Assembly (NCBI RefSeq): GCF_001425045.1
Contig: NZ_LMDJ01000003.1
Location: forward strand, 321,276-385,275
Origin: Massilia sp. Root351
GTDB taxonomy: Bacteria; Pseudomonadota; Gammaproteobacteria; Burkholderiales; Burkholderiaceae_D
Direction of reading: 5' to 3'
DNA: 64,000 bases
Below are positions 18,304 to 27,375 of this stretch, in pieces (the first letter of the stretch is position 1; every line of letters starts with the position of its first letter). The translations under genes were made by a program, and so were the position numbers. The notes beneath the pieces were generated by a model that saw only the letters and a list, made by a program, of their open reading frames with translations, was not told where the DNA came from and made no database searches.

Positions 18304-19272
18304 ATGAGCTTCCTGACGCTGGACTTGAACTTGCTGCGTGTATTCGACGCGGTGATGACCGAGCAAAACCTCACCCGTGCCGCCGGCCACCTGGCAATGA
18401 CCCAGCCGGCCGTCTCCAACGCCATCAAGCGCCTGCGCGAAAGCCTGGGCGACGAACTGCTGATCCGCACCGCCTACGGCGTCAAGCCGACCCCGCGCGC
18501 CGAGGCCCTGTGGCCGTCCGTGCGCAGCGCGCTGGCCAGCCTGGAGGCGGCGGTCACGCCCGAGACTTTCGACGTGTCCAAGGCGCATGCCACCTTCCGC
18601 CTGGCCATGGCCGACGCCACCGCCGCCTTCTGGCTGCCGTCGCTGATGCGTTCGATCGAACGCGAGGCGCCGGGGGTGAACGTGCGCATGGTGCCGCTGA
18701 CCACGCGCGAACCGCGCCCGATGCTGCTGCGCGGCGACGTGGACCTGGCGGTGGGCTTTTTCCCCGGCGTGGCGGCCCAGCTGTCGAGCGACACCAGTTC
18801 GCCGATTCGCCATGAGCGCCTGTATTCCGGACATTATGTGTGCGTGATGCGGCGCGACCATCCGCTGGCCAAGAGCGACCTGACGCTGGAGAACTATTGC
18901 GCGGCCAACCACCTGCTGGTGAGCTTCTCGGGACGCGCACACGGCCTGGTGGACGAAGCGCTGGCGCAGATCCAGCGCGAGCGGCGCATTTTGCTGACGG
19001 TGAACCAGTTCTTCACGGCCGGACGCGTGGTGGCCAACTCGGACCTGATCACCGTGCTGCCCAAGCACCTGATCGCCTCCACCGGCATGACGGAGGCACT
19101 GATCCACAAGGAACTGCCGTTCACGCTACCGGCGGTGCACCTGGACATGCTCTGGCACGAGCGCGACGCGCGCAGCCCGGCGCATAAATGGCTGCGTGCC
19201 AACCTGGAAGGCATGAACAGCGTGGCCCAGCGCACCGCGCCGGGCACCAGCCCGCGCAGCGATACCTACTGA
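18304..19272 (+). CDS. LysR family transcriptional regulator
   Basis: 322 residues. N-terminal winged HTH (LDLNLLRVFDAVMTEQNLTRAAGHL then MTQPAVSNAIKRLRE) and a type 2 periplasmic-binding-like effector domain (about 95-300, ATFRLAMADATAAFWLPSLM). Architecture resembles NodD/PcpR/LinR-type LysR proteins that respond to aromatic or similar ligands. No divergent catabolic gene is adjacent (a small membrane gene is upstream), so the target cannot be assigned. Confidence 0.92.
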   Translation: MSFLTLDLNLLRVFDAVMTEQNLTRAAGHLAMTQPAVSNAIKRLRESLGDELLIRTAYGVKPTPRAEALWPSVRSALASLEAAVTPETFDVSKAHATFRLAMADATAAFWLPSLMRSIEREAPGVNVRMVPLTTREPRPMLLRGDVDLAVGFFPGVAAQLSSDTSSPIRHERLYSGHYVCVMRRDHPLAKSDLTLENYCAANHLLVSFSGRAHGLVDEALAQIQRERRILLTVNQFFTAGRVVANSDLITVLPKHLIASTGMTEALIHKELPFTLPAVHLDMLWHERDARSPAHKWLRANLEGMNSVAQRTAPGTSPRSDTY

Positions 19273-19333
19273 GCCGGCGGGTTAAGCGGCGGTGCCGCTC
19301 ACCCGTCACCGCTCACCCGCCACCGCGCGCCGA

Positions 19334-20890
19334 TCAGTGCGCAGCCGAGCGGTAGCCGATGCGGAACCCGCCCCAGTGCTGGCCGTTGACAAAGATAGGC
19401 GCCGACAAGTCATGCATCACTTCCCCCGTGTCGCGCTTGTAGGTTTGCAGCAGGAAGGGCTTGGTGTTTGAGCCGCAGCGCTTGCCGGTGCGGTCGCTGA
19501 AGATGCGCTTGGTGCGGTTGTTGACGATGTCGACATCGTAATTGCCCGTCAGCGGCTGCGAGAACTTCTTGTTGTGGGTGGGGAAGTAGCCGTTGTTGTC
19601 CACCGCGCCCGCGTACGCCAGGTGCGGCATGCGCGCCAGCAGGCTTTCCTGCAAGTCCGGCAGCACGCGGTCGGTGAAGGCGTCGAACCTGGTGTTGTGC
19701 TTGGGCGGGTCGGTGTTCGGGATCGGCGTGTACTGCCGGTCGAACAGCGCCGCGTGCGTGATCTTGCCGCTGGCGATGGCCGCCTCGAACAGCTTGCCCA
19801 CTTCCTTCGCGGCTGTCTGCGCCGCTGTGCGGATTTCATCGTGCGCGGTCGGTATCTCCGACAGGCCCAGCGCCGCCGTGATGACTTCGGCGCGCTCGGC
19901 CAGCGCCATCGCGGAACCCGTGGCGCGCGGCAGCTCGGCGTCGGTGGACAGCATGCTGTCGCGGATCTGGGTGATGGCGTCCGCGATCACGCGCGTGGTT
20001 TCCACGTGCTCGCGCGAAGCCTGGGCGATCTGCCCGATCTCTTTTTCCGACACGCCGGACGACTGCTCGATACTGCTCAGCAGCCCGTGCACCGTTTCCA
20101 CATTGCCGGCCGCCTCGCTCACCATGCCGGCCAGCGAAGCCATGCCGGCGGTGGCCGACACGGCCTGCTCGTTAATGGCCCGCACCATGGCGCTGATCTC
20201 GTCGGTAGCTTCCTTGGTGCGCTGCGCCAGCTGGCGCACTTCGCCGGCCACCACCGCAAAGCCGCGCCCCTGTTCGCCGGCGCGCGCGGCCTCGATGGCG
20301 GCATTCAGCGCCAGCAGGTTGGTGCGCGCGGAGATTTCGGTGATGGCTTCCGTGAAGCCGTAGATGCGCTTGGCCTTTTCCTGCAGGCTGACCATGGTGG
20401 CCGCTGCCTGCTGCGCGTCGCCGCGGGCGCGGCTGATGCGGGACAGGCCCTGGTCGACCTCGGCGCGGCCGGTTTCGGTTTCGGCGCGGACCCGCGCCGC
20501 CACCTGCGCGGCGCGCTCGGCGTTGGCCGCGATCTGCTCGGTGGCGCGCGCGTTGTGGCTGGAGCTGGCCACGATCTCGCTGGCCGTGCGCACGTCGCTT
20601 TCGATTTTCTTTTTGACGGAATCGACGAAGTAAGAGGTCTCCGCCGCGCCTATCATGATGGCGTCGATTTCCTCGCCCACCGTGTGCGCGAAGCGGCGCG
20701 TGCCGTCGTCGCCGTTGCCGGCCGCCGCCTGGGCCAGCTGCGCCGTCAGCGCCGCCACCAGGCCAGCCAGGGTGGCCTGCCACAGCGCGCCGGCGCCAGC
20801 CGTCTGTGCCAGCCACGCTGCCAAAGCGCCCGCCGCCGTGGCGCCGAGTATCCGTAAAATCTGTCGCACCTGCTTGTGCTGCAACTTCAT
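19334..20890 (-). CDS. Methyl-accepting chemotaxis protein with C-terminal sensor-like region
   Basis: 518 residues. Two short N-terminal hydrophobic stretches ([37 protein letters not shown]) place it at the membrane with almost no periplasmic loop. Residues about 75-330 are an MCP signalling coiled coil with the conserved hairpin tip [41 protein letters not shown]. The last ~170 residues ([30 protein letters not shown] ... [21 protein letters not shown]) read like a Cache/PAS-type sensory module located after, not before, the signalling domain. It probably senses an internal cue and feeds CheA/CheW. No che genes are nearby. Confidence 0.88.
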   Translation of the reverse strand: MKLQHKQVRQILRILGATAAGALAAWLAQTAGAGALWQATLAGLVAALTAQLAQAAAGNGDDGTRRFAHTVGEEIDAIMIGAAETSYFVDSVKKKIESDVRTASEIVASSSHNARATEQIAANAERAAQVAARVRAETETGRAEVDQGLSRISRARGDAQQAAATMVSLQEKAKRIYGFTEAITEISARTNLLALNAAIEAARAGEQGRGFAVVAGEVRQLAQRTKEATDEISAMVRAINEQAVSATAGMASLAGMVSEAAGNVETVHGLLSSIEQSSGVSEKEIGQIAQASREHVETTRVIADAITQIRDSMLSTDAELPRATGSAMALAERAEVITAALGLSEIPTAHDEIRTAAQTAAKEVGKLFEAAIASGKITHAALFDRQYTPIPNTDPPKHNTRFDAFTDRVLPDLQESLLARMPHLAYAGAVDNNGYFPTHNKKFSQPLTGNYDVDIVNNRTKRIFSDRTGKRCGSNTKPFLLQTYKRDTGEVMHDLSAPIFVNGQHWGGFRIGYRSAAH

Positions 20891-20927
20891 CTGACCTCCC
20901 TAGTAGCGGCTTAGGCTTGCAAATCAG

Positions 20928-21383
20928 TTATTTGATCGGCAGCTTGCTCGTATTTTTTACTTCCTCCATCACAGCATATGTATGCGTCTCGCGCACGCCT
21001 TTTTGCAGCAAGGTCTTGCCCAGGAACTCGCGGTAGGCCGCCATGTCCTTGACGCGCGCCTTCACCAGGTAGTCGAAACCGCCGGCCACCATATGGCACT
21101 CGAGTACTTCGGGGATCACCTGGACGCTATGTTTGAATGCATCAAAGACTTCGGGCGTGGTACGATCTAGCACCACTTCAATAAACACCAGCAGCGACAC
21201 ATCCAGCAATTGCGGGTTGAGCTGGGCGGTGTAGCCCATGATGTAGCCGGACTCGTGCAGCTTGCGCACCCGTTCCAGGCATGCCGCAGGCGACAGGTTG
21301 ACACGCGCAGCAAGCTCCACGTTGCTGATGCGTCCGTCGCTCTGTAGCTCCATCAGTATCTTCTTACTGATCTTGTCCAGCAT
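20928..21383 (-). CDS. Lrp/AsnC family regulator, probably of putA
   Basis: 151 residues. Winged HTH (DKISKKILMELQSDGRISNVELAARVNLSPAACLERVRKL) followed by the RAM domain (QVIPEVLECHMVAGGFDYLVKARVKDMAAY). It is closer to classic Lrp/BkdR/PutR than the regulator at 933. Divergent from putA with 221 bases between them. Since this PutA lacks its own DNA-binding domain, proline-responsive activation of putA by this protein is the likely role, as known for PutR-type Lrp proteins. Target is inferred from position. Confidence 0.92.
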   Translation of the reverse strand: MLDKISKKILMELQSDGRISNVELAARVNLSPAACLERVRKLHESGYIMGYTAQLNPQLLDVSLLVFIEVVLDRTTPEVFDAFKHSVQVIPEVLECHMVAGGFDYLVKARVKDMAAYREFLGKTLLQKGVRETHTYAVMEEVKNTSKLPIK

Positions 21384-21530
21384 GAGTTATCCCCCTCAAA
21401 TTATATTTGGTTAAATTCTCTCATCAAAAACTATGTATGGCTAGTCTTTAGTAATACCAGAATTAATCCAGAAGATTTCACTCTACAATCGAATCATTAG
21501 CAGCGCGGTAGCAAAACAGACGATTACGCT

Positions 21531-21561
21531 CGCCCAGCCCGGTGCCGGACGGGCGTTTTTT
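21531..21561 (+). promoter_or_regulatory. Terminator-like hairpin in the putA leader
   Basis: GC-rich arms gcccg (21537-21541) and cgggc (21550-21554), alternatively cgccc (21531-21535) with gggcg (21551-21555), are followed by six T. It sits about 45 bases before the putA ATG and points the same way as putA, so it is an attenuator candidate rather than the end of another gene. Confidence 0.4.
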
Positions 21562-21604
21562 ACTGTGTGCGCGTTGAAATCCTCATTGTAGAAAGCCTCT
21601 CTTC

Positions 21605-24600
21605 ATGCAAGCAGCCACCCCGGCTCCGGCCACTCCGTTCTCCACCTTGCAAGCCGAAATCCTGCGCCAGCCCAGCCCGCTGCGCGCCGCCATCACAGCC
21701 GCCTACCGCCGCGACGAAGCCGGCGCCGTGCAGTGGCTGTTGGGGCAGGTGCGCGAAAGCGGCACCGCCGACGCGCAGGCGCTGGCGCACCGCCTGGTGT
21801 CGTCGGTGCGCAAGGAACGCACCCGCGCCTCCGGCGTGGACGCGCTGATGCACGAGTTTTCGCTGTCGTCGGAAGAAGGCGTGGCGCTGATGTGCCTGGC
21901 CGAAGCACTGTTGCGCATCCCCGACAGCGCCACGGCCGACCGCCTGATCGCCGACAAGATCAGCAAGGGCGACTGGCGCAAGCACCTGGGCGAATCGCCG
22001 TCCATGTTCGTCAACGCCGCCACCTGGGGCCTGCTGGTAACCGGCAAGCTGGTCGGCTCGAGCAGCGAACAGGGCCTGGGTTCGGCCATCACGCGCCTGA
22101 TCGCCAAGGGCGGCGAACCGCTGATCCGCAAAGGCGTGGACCTGGCCATGCGCATGCTGGGCAACCAGTTCGTCACCGGCCAGACCATAGCCGAGGCGAT
22201 CAAGAACGGCCAGCCCAACGAAGCCCGCGGCTACCGCTATTCCTACGACATGCTGGGCGAGGCGGCGCTGACCGAAGCGGACGCGGCCAACTACTACGCC
22301 GCCTACGAGACAGCGATCCACGCCATCGGCCGCGCGTCCGACGGCCGCGGCATCAAGGACGGCCCGGGCATCTCGGTCAAGCTGTCCGCGCTGCACCCGC
22401 GCTACTCGCGCGCCCAGCACGCCCGCGTGATGGAAGAACTGCTGCCGCGCCTGACCGCGCTGGTGCTGCTGGCCAAGCAATACAACATCGGCCTGAACAT
22501 CGACGCCGAAGAAGCCGACCGCCTGGAACTGTCGCTGGACCTGATGGAAGCCATGGCGTTCGACCCGGCGCTGGAAGGCTTCGACGGCATCGGCTTCGTG
22601 GTGCAGGCCTACCAGAAGCGCTGCCCCTTCGTGCTCGACTACCTGATCGACCTGGCCAAGCGCAGCGGCCGCAAATTCATGGTGCGCCTGGTCAAGGGCG
22701 CCTACTGGGATGCCGAGATCAAGCGCGCCCAGGTGGACGGCATGCCCGGCTACCCGGTCTACACGCGCAAGGTGTACACCGACGTGTCCTACCTGGTGTG
22801 CGCGCAGAAGCTGCTGGGCGCCACCGACCGCATTTTTGCCCAGTTCGCCACCCACAATGCGCAAACCCTGGCCACCATCTACACCTGGGCCAAGGAAGCG
22901 GGCGTCAGCAACTACGAGTTCCAGTGCCTGCACGGCATGGGCGAATCGCTGTACGACCAGGTGGTGGGCAAGGACAACCTGGACAAGGCCTGCCGCATCT
23001 ACGCCCCGGTCGGCTCGCATGAAACGCTGCTGGCCTACCTGGTGCGCCGCCTGCTGGAAAACGGCGCCAACTCCTCCTTCGTCAACCAGATCGTGGACGA
23101 AGCGATTCCGGTCGCATCGCTGATCAAGAACCCGATCGACGCCGCGCGCGAACAGGGCGGCCTGCCGCATCCGGCCATCCGCCTGCCGCTGGACCTGTTC
23201 GGCGACGAGCGCCGCAACTCGGCCGGCCTGGACCTGTCCAACGAGGACGTGCTGCGCCAGGTGGCCGCCGCGCTGGCCGAGCCGCGCAGCTGGAGCGCCG
23301 GCCCGCTGCTGGCGGGCGCGCTGACCATCGGCCAGCCATCGCAAGCGGTGATCAACCCGGCCCAGCGCAGCGACGTGGTCGGCAGCGTCACCGAAGCGAC
23401 CGCCGCCGATGTCGACAGCGCGCTGGCCAGCGCCAGCGCCTACGCCATGGACTGGCAAACCACCGAGCCGTCGCTGCGCGCCGCCGCGCTGATGCGCGCG
23501 GCCGACCTGTTCGAGAAAAACATGCTGGAGCTGATGGCGCTGGCCATCCGCGAAGCGGGCAAGTCGCTGCCCAACGCCGTCGCCGAGATCCGCGAAGCGG
23601 TGGACTTCCTGCGCTACTACGCGCAGCAGGTGGGCTCGTCCGCCAATACGCTGGCGCTTGGTCCCGTGACCTGCATCAGCCCGTGGAACTTCCCGCTGGC
23701 CATCTTCACCGGCCAGGCCGCCGCCGCGCTGGCGGCCGGCAACGTGGTGCTGGCCAAGCCGGCCGAGCAAACCCCGCTGATCGCCCACCGCGCGGTCGAA
23801 CTGATGCACGAAGCGGGCGTCCCGCGCGCCGCGCTGCAATTCCTGCCGGGCCGCGGCGAAGTGGTCGGCGCCGGCCTGTGCAACGACGCGCGCGTCAAAG
23901 GCGTGATCTTCACCGGTTCCACCGAAGTGGCGCAGCTGATCAACCGCACCCTGGCCAAGCGCGCCGTGGCCGAGGGCGCGGACATCCCGCTGATCGCCGA
24001 AACCGGCGGCCAGAACGCCATGATCGTCGACTCCTCCGCACTGCCCGAGCAAGTGGTGCAGGACGCGATCTCGTCCGCGTTCGACAGCGCCGGCCAGCGC
24101 TGCTCCGCGCTGCGCGTGCTGTTCCTGCAGGAAGACATTGCCGACAAGACCATCAAAATGCTGAAGGGCGCGATGAGCGAGCTCAACATCGGCAGCCCGG
24201 ACCGCCTGGTCACCGACATCGGCCCCGTGATCGACAGCGAAGCGCAGCAGAACCTGCTGAACCACATCGACGCGATGAAAAAATCCGCGCTCAATCACTT
24301 CTCGCTGAACCTGCCGGTGGCCTCGGCCGGCACCTTCGTGCCGCCGACCGTGCTGGAAATCCGCTCGCTTGACGAGCTGAGCAAGGAAGTGTTCGGCCCC
24401 GTGATGCACGTGATCCGCTACAAGCGCGCCGACCTGGGCAAGATCGTCGAGCAGATCAACGCCAGCGGCTACGGCCTGACGCTGGGCGTGCACTCGCGGA
24501 TTGACGAGACGATCGACTTCATCACCGCCCGCGCGCACGTCGGCAACATCTACATCAACCGCAACATCGTCGGCGCGGTGGTGGGCGTGCAGCCGTTCGG

Positions 24601-25237
24601 CGGCGAAGGCAAATCCGGCACCGGCCCGAAAGCCGGCGGCCCGCTGTACCTCAAGCGCTTGCAGCGCGGCGCCGCCGCGCCGGCCCAGCACGCCCGCCTG
24701 GCCACGCCGGCGCTGGACGCGCTGGAAGTGTGGGCCAAGGGGCAGGGACGCGAGCGCCTGGTCTCGCTGGCCGACCAGTACGCCCACAGCACCACCTTGG
24801 GCAGCACCATCGAGCTGCCGGGCCCGACGGGCGAGCGCAACACCCTGCGCTTCGCTTCGCGCGGCAACGTGGTCTGCCTGGCCAACTCGGCCGAGGTGCT
24901 GCTGAACCAGATCGCCGCTGTGCTGGCGACGGGCAACCGGGCGGTGGTGGTATCGGCATCGCTGCCGGCGGACCTGCCGGCGGCGGTGCTGGACCAGGTC
25001 AAGCAGGCGGCAAGCCTCGCCAGCATCGATTGCAGCTTCCAGGTGGCTCTGGTTGAGTCCGCCCTGGCCCCGGGGGTACGCGAGCAGCTGGCGGCCCGTG
25101 ACGGGGCTCTGGTGGCCGTTATCGACACCTCGGCGGAAGAAGCCATCCCCCTGTGGCGCCTGGTAGCCGAGCGCGCCCTGTGCGTCAACACCACGGCGGC
25201 CGGCGGCAACGCCAGCCTGATGACCCTCAGCGCCTAA
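21605..25237 (+). CDS. putA: Bifunctional proline dehydrogenase / glutamate-semialdehyde dehydrogenase (PutA, no RHH domain)
   Basis: 1210 residues. Oxidises proline to glutamate in two coupled steps. The FAD-dependent PRODH barrel spans roughly residues 60-480 (RYSYDMLGEAALT, VRLVKGAYWDAEIKRAQ, YEFQCLHGMG), and the ALDH domain roughly 530-1010 with catalytic Cys833 (GQRCSAL) and Glu799 (AETGGQNA). An extra ~200-residue C-terminal ALDH-like domain follows, as in longer (type B-like) PutA proteins. The N-terminus lacks the ribbon-helix-helix repressor domain of E. coli PutA, so regulation must come from elsewhere, most simply the divergent Lrp gene. Confidence 0.97.
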   Translation: MQAATPAPATPFSTLQAEILRQPSPLRAAITAAYRRDEAGAVQWLLGQVRESGTADAQALAHRLVSSVRKERTRASGVDALMHEFSLSSEEGVALMCLAEALLRIPDSATADRLIADKISKGDWRKHLGESPSMFVNAATWGLLVTGKLVGSSSEQGLGSAITRLIAKGGEPLIRKGVDLAMRMLGNQFVTGQTIAEAIKNGQPNEARGYRYSYDMLGEAALTEADAANYYAAYETAIHAIGRASDGRGIKDGPGISVKLSALHPRYSRAQHARVMEELLPRLTALVLLAKQYNIGLNIDAEEADRLELSLDLMEAMAFDPALEGFDGIGFVVQAYQKRCPFVLDYLIDLAKRSGRKFMVRLVKGAYWDAEIKRAQVDGMPGYPVYTRKVYTDVSYLVCAQKLLGATDRIFAQFATHNAQTLATIYTWAKEAGVSNYEFQCLHGMGESLYDQVVGKDNLDKACRIYAPVGSHETLLAYLVRRLLENGANSSFVNQIVDEAIPVASLIKNPIDAAREQGGLPHPAIRLPLDLFGDERRNSAGLDLSNEDVLRQVAAALAEPRSWSAGPLLAGALTIGQPSQAVINPAQRSDVVGSVTEATAADVDSALASASAYAMDWQTTEPSLRAAALMRAADLFEKNMLELMALAIREAGKSLPNAVAEIREAVDFLRYYAQQVGSSANTLALGPVTCISPWNFPLAIFTGQAAAALAAGNVVLAKPAEQTPLIAHRAVELMHEAGVPRAALQFLPGRGEVVGAGLCNDARVKGVIFTGSTEVAQLINRTLAKRAVAEGADIPLIAETGGQNAMIVDSSALPEQVVQDAISSAFDSAGQRCSALRVLFLQEDIADKTIKMLKGAMSELNIGSPDRLVTDIGPVIDSEAQQNLLNHIDAMKKSALNHFSLNLPVASAGTFVPPTVLEIRSLDELSKEVFGPVMHVIRYKRADLGKIVEQINASGYGLTLGVHSRIDETIDFITARAHVGNIYINRNIVGAVVGVQPFGGEGKSGTGPKAGGPLYLKRLQRGAAAPAQHARLATPALDALEVWAKGQGRERLVSLADQYAHSTTLGSTIELPGPTGERNTLRFASRGNVVCLANSAEVLLNQIAAVLATGNRAVVVSASLPADLPAAVLDQVKQAASLASIDCSFQVALVESALAPGVREQLAARDGALVAVIDTSAEEAIPLWRLVAERALCVNTTAAGGNASLMTLSA

Positions 25238-25256
25238 ATTTCCGGCGTCTCCCCTC

Positions 25257-25286
25257 AAGCCAGGCACCCCGCCTGGCTTTTTTTTG
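25257..25286 (+). terminator. Rho-independent terminator of putA
   Basis: Nine-base stem aagccaggc / gcctggctt (25257-25265 with 25271-25279) with a 5-base loop and a following T run, 20 bases after the putA stop codon. Confidence 0.92.
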
Positions 25287-25296
25287 CCCCAAACCA

Positions 25297-26083
25297 AAAT
25301 GGGGTCAGGGTTAATTAATTTTGCAATTATTGCGTCACGTCATGACGCCAATTGCTGCCCGGCATAAGCTTGCCAAATGTCCCGCCCACCCCGCATCCAG
25401 CTAGACGGCGTTCCCCTGCACTTGGTGCAGCGCGGACACAATCGCGCCGACTGCTTTTTCGACGATGACGACTACGAGTTCTATCTGCATTGCCTGGGCC
25501 GTGCGCTCGACGAGCATGCATGCTCGCTGCATGCCTATGTGCTGATGACGAACCACGTGCATTTGCTCCTCACGCCCGAGCATCGCGACAGCGTGGCCAG
25601 GCTGTTTATGTCCATGGGTCGGCGGTATGTACGCTACATCAACGAAAAGTACGACAGGTCCGGCACGCTGTGGGAGGGTCGCTATCGTTCTTCGCTGGTG
25701 CAGGCCGAAGCCTATTTGTTCCATTGTCACCGTTACATCGAGCTCAATCCGGTGCGGGCGCGCATGGTGAAGGCGCCGGACCTCTACCGCTGGAGCAGCT
25801 TTCGCGCCAACGCGCTGGGAGAACGGAATCCTTTGCTCACGCAGCACGAGCTGTACATGGGCCTGGGAAAAGACGCCGCTGAAAGGCAGTCCACTTATCG
25901 CGCTATCTTCGGCAGCCGCCTAGGCGACGATCTTCTGCACGCAATACGCAACGCACTCAACCACAACAAGCCTGTGGGTAACCCGGAGTTTCTCCACAAG
26001 GTGGAAAAAATGACGGAAGTGCGGTGCGACATCTTGCTGCCCGGCAGACCTTGCGCCCGGGATAATTAACCCTGACCCCATTT
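25297..26083 (+). mobile_element. RAYT/IS200-like element bounded by perfect inverted repeats
   Basis: A 787-bp unit bounded by 21-bp perfect inverted repeats at 25297-25317 and 26063-26083. Each end contains ggggtcagggttaatta or its complement. It carries one Y1 transposase gene whose stop codon lies inside the right repeat. Between the left end and the gene is a small palindrome (gcgtca/tgacgc arms, 25332-25337 and 25343-25348). No target-site duplication is obvious, as expected for HUH/Y1 enzymes. A further ggggtc motif occurs in the palindromic element at 41.0 kb. Confidence 0.8.
25377..26069 (+). CDS. REP-associated tyrosine transposase (Y1/HUH family)
   Basis: 230 residues. HUH nuclease signature NHVHLLL (metal-binding His pair) and the catalytic-Tyr region HCHRYIELNPVRARMV are intact, plus the LWEGRYRSSLV motif of RAYT proteins. 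Such enzymes nick and join single-stranded DNA at palindromic REP sequences. It appears full length and functional. It lies between putA and mtnN and is a single insertion with no passenger genes. Confidence 0.93.
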   Translation: MSRPPRIQLDGVPLHLVQRGHNRADCFFDDDDYEFYLHCLGRALDEHACSLHAYVLMTNHVHLLLTPEHRDSVARLFMSMGRRYVRYINEKYDRSGTLWEGRYRSSLVQAEAYLFHCHRYIELNPVRARMVKAPDLYRWSSFRANALGERNPLLTQHELYMGLGKDAAERQSTYRAIFGSRLGDDLLHAIRNALNHNKPVGNPEFLHKVEKMTEVRCDILLPGRPCARDN

Positions 26084-26117
26084 GTCGGGCAGGAAATGAG
26101 CGCGCGTGGGGATAACT

Positions 26118-26828
26118 TCAGGTTTGTCCACAGAAGCTTTTGAGGATGCCGTAGGCGTAGCGGGAGGCGACTGTCTGGACGAAGTGCATGAAGTCGACCG
26201 CGGCGTCTTCATTGGCGTTGTCGGAGATGGTGCGGATGACGCTGAACGGTATGCCCAGCTCGAAACACACTTGCGCAACCGCTGCGCCTTCCATTTCCAC
26301 TGCCAGTAATTCGGGCAATGCATCCTTGAGCGCGGCGATCTGGCTGCGTTTGTTGATGAATTGGTCTCCGCTGGCAATCAGTCCGCGATGAAATTGGGGG
26401 CTGCCGGGCTCGTTTTGCAGGAAGTCGCGCGCTGCCGCTGCCAGGCGGCGCGTCAGTTCGCGGTCGCTGGCAATGTGCGATTGGCCTGTTAACGGGATTT
26501 CGAAGCGCGAAAACAGCGGGCTGGCGTCCATGTCGTGCTGCACCAGACTGTCTGCAACCACCACATCTCCCACCCTGACGCCCAGGTCGCCGCTGCCGGC
26601 AACGCCGGTGAAGACGATGTGGGTAACGCCGAACTTTTCCACAAGGATGCTGGCAGTCATGGCGGCAGCTACTTTGCCTATGCGGGACAGCACGCAGACC
26701 GTGTCTACGTTCCATAGCTTGCCTGCGGTGTAGTCGCGCATGCCGTGGCTCGCTTTGTTCGGGCTTTCCATGGCTTCTATCAGTCCGTTTTGCTCTTCAG
26801 CGAGTGCGCTGATGATGCCAAGACGCAT
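26118..26828 (-). CDS. mtnN: 5'-methylthioadenosine/S-adenosylhomocysteine nucleosidase
   Basis: 236 residues, standard size. Hydrolyses MTA and SAH to adenine plus the thioribose or homocysteine ribose, recycling by-products of polyamine synthesis and methylation. Catalytic Glu12 (MRLGIISALAEE), the VEMEGAAVAQ motif and the Asp of TISDNAN are present. The start is supported by GGAGG eight bases upstream. Relevant here because the speD/aminopropyltransferase genes at 57.5-62.5 kb would generate MTA. First DnaA-box module lies just upstream. Confidence 0.96.
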   Translation of the reverse strand: MRLGIISALAEEQNGLIEAMESPNKASHGMRDYTAGKLWNVDTVCVLSRIGKVAAAMTASILVEKFGVTHIVFTGVAGSGDLGVRVGDVVVADSLVQHDMDASPLFSRFEIPLTGQSHIASDRELTRRLAAAARDFLQNEPGSPQFHRGLIASGDQFINKRSQIAALKDALPELLAVEMEGAAVAQVCFELGIPFSVIRTISDNANEDAAVDFMHFVQTVASRYAYGILKSFCGQT

Positions 26829-26874
26829 TTTTCCTCCGTTTTTGGGCTTCGCGTTTTTTTATAGGTTTACAACA

Positions 26875-27090
26875 AAGATATATATAAAAAATAGTAGTAG
26901 ATAGTAAACCAGCGCTTTTCTGTGGATAAGTCTGTTAACAAGCTAAGAATCAGGGGTTTACAGCGTTTACAAGCACCTGAACAAGCATTGTATCTACGCA
27001 GGACGACTTCTGGACAAGATTTTCACTGTGCAGAAGTGGCTGGTTTACGCACAAGTCATCCTGTGGATATGCATGAGGTTATCCACATTA
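26875..27090 (+). other. Origin-like module A (DnaA-trio plus DnaA boxes)
   Basis: AT-rich stretch with TATATAAAAA, then TAG-TAG-TAG-A-TAG-TAA trinucleotides (26892-26907), 13 bases, perfect box TGTGGATAA (26921-26929), GTTAAC (+13), AATCAG (+27), CTGGACAA (+89), TGTGGATAT (27062-27070, +141) and perfect TTATCCACA (27079-27087, +158). Between these are weak box-like words (TTTACA, TCTACG, TTCACT). No gene fits in 26829-27375. DnaA-trios are reported as 3'-(G/A)AT-5' repeats next to a DnaA box, which is how these read away from the box. Confidence 0.65.
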
Positions 27091-27164
27091 CGTGTTTTTC
27101 GCAGTTTTTTGTCCTGCAGTCCCTTGCATGCAAATCAGCGGCTTCTTTAGTTTGTTAACTAAGG

Positions 27165-27375
27165 CTTTTATATAAAATGATAGTAATAGTAAACGTCCTC
27201 TTCGCTGTGGATAACTACGTTAACTGCTTAAAAAACAGGGATTTGGAGAAAAGATAAGGTGCTGGACAAGGCTTGTACCAGTGCAGGGGTAAAACTTGGA
27301 CAAATGTTGAGCGCCGGACTTTCCACTTCCTTACTCACATCTCATCCTGTGGATATCCATGGACTTATCAACAGG
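27165..27375 (+). other. Origin-like module B (DnaA-trio plus DnaA boxes)
   Basis: Same plan as module A: TTTATATAAAATGA, then TAG-TAA-TAG-TAA (27181-27192), 13 bases, perfect TGTGGATAA (27206-27214), GTTAAC (+13), AAACAG (+27), TTGGACAA (+90), TGTGGATAT (27348-27356, +142) and TTATCAACA (27365-27373, +159). It ends at the stop codon of the diguanylate cyclase gene. Sequence between landmarks has diverged strongly from A, while landmark positions are kept. Confidence 0.65.

Noticed and set aside
21560..25297. A 1245-codon open frame antisense to putA
   Set aside because: It mirrors the third-position GC bias of putA, has low-complexity His/Arg/Gly-rich composition and no domain. The same holds for long antisense frames over mnmG (42124-44049), the 3HB oligomer hydrolase (37612-39801), the liv genes (35658-37553) and others.
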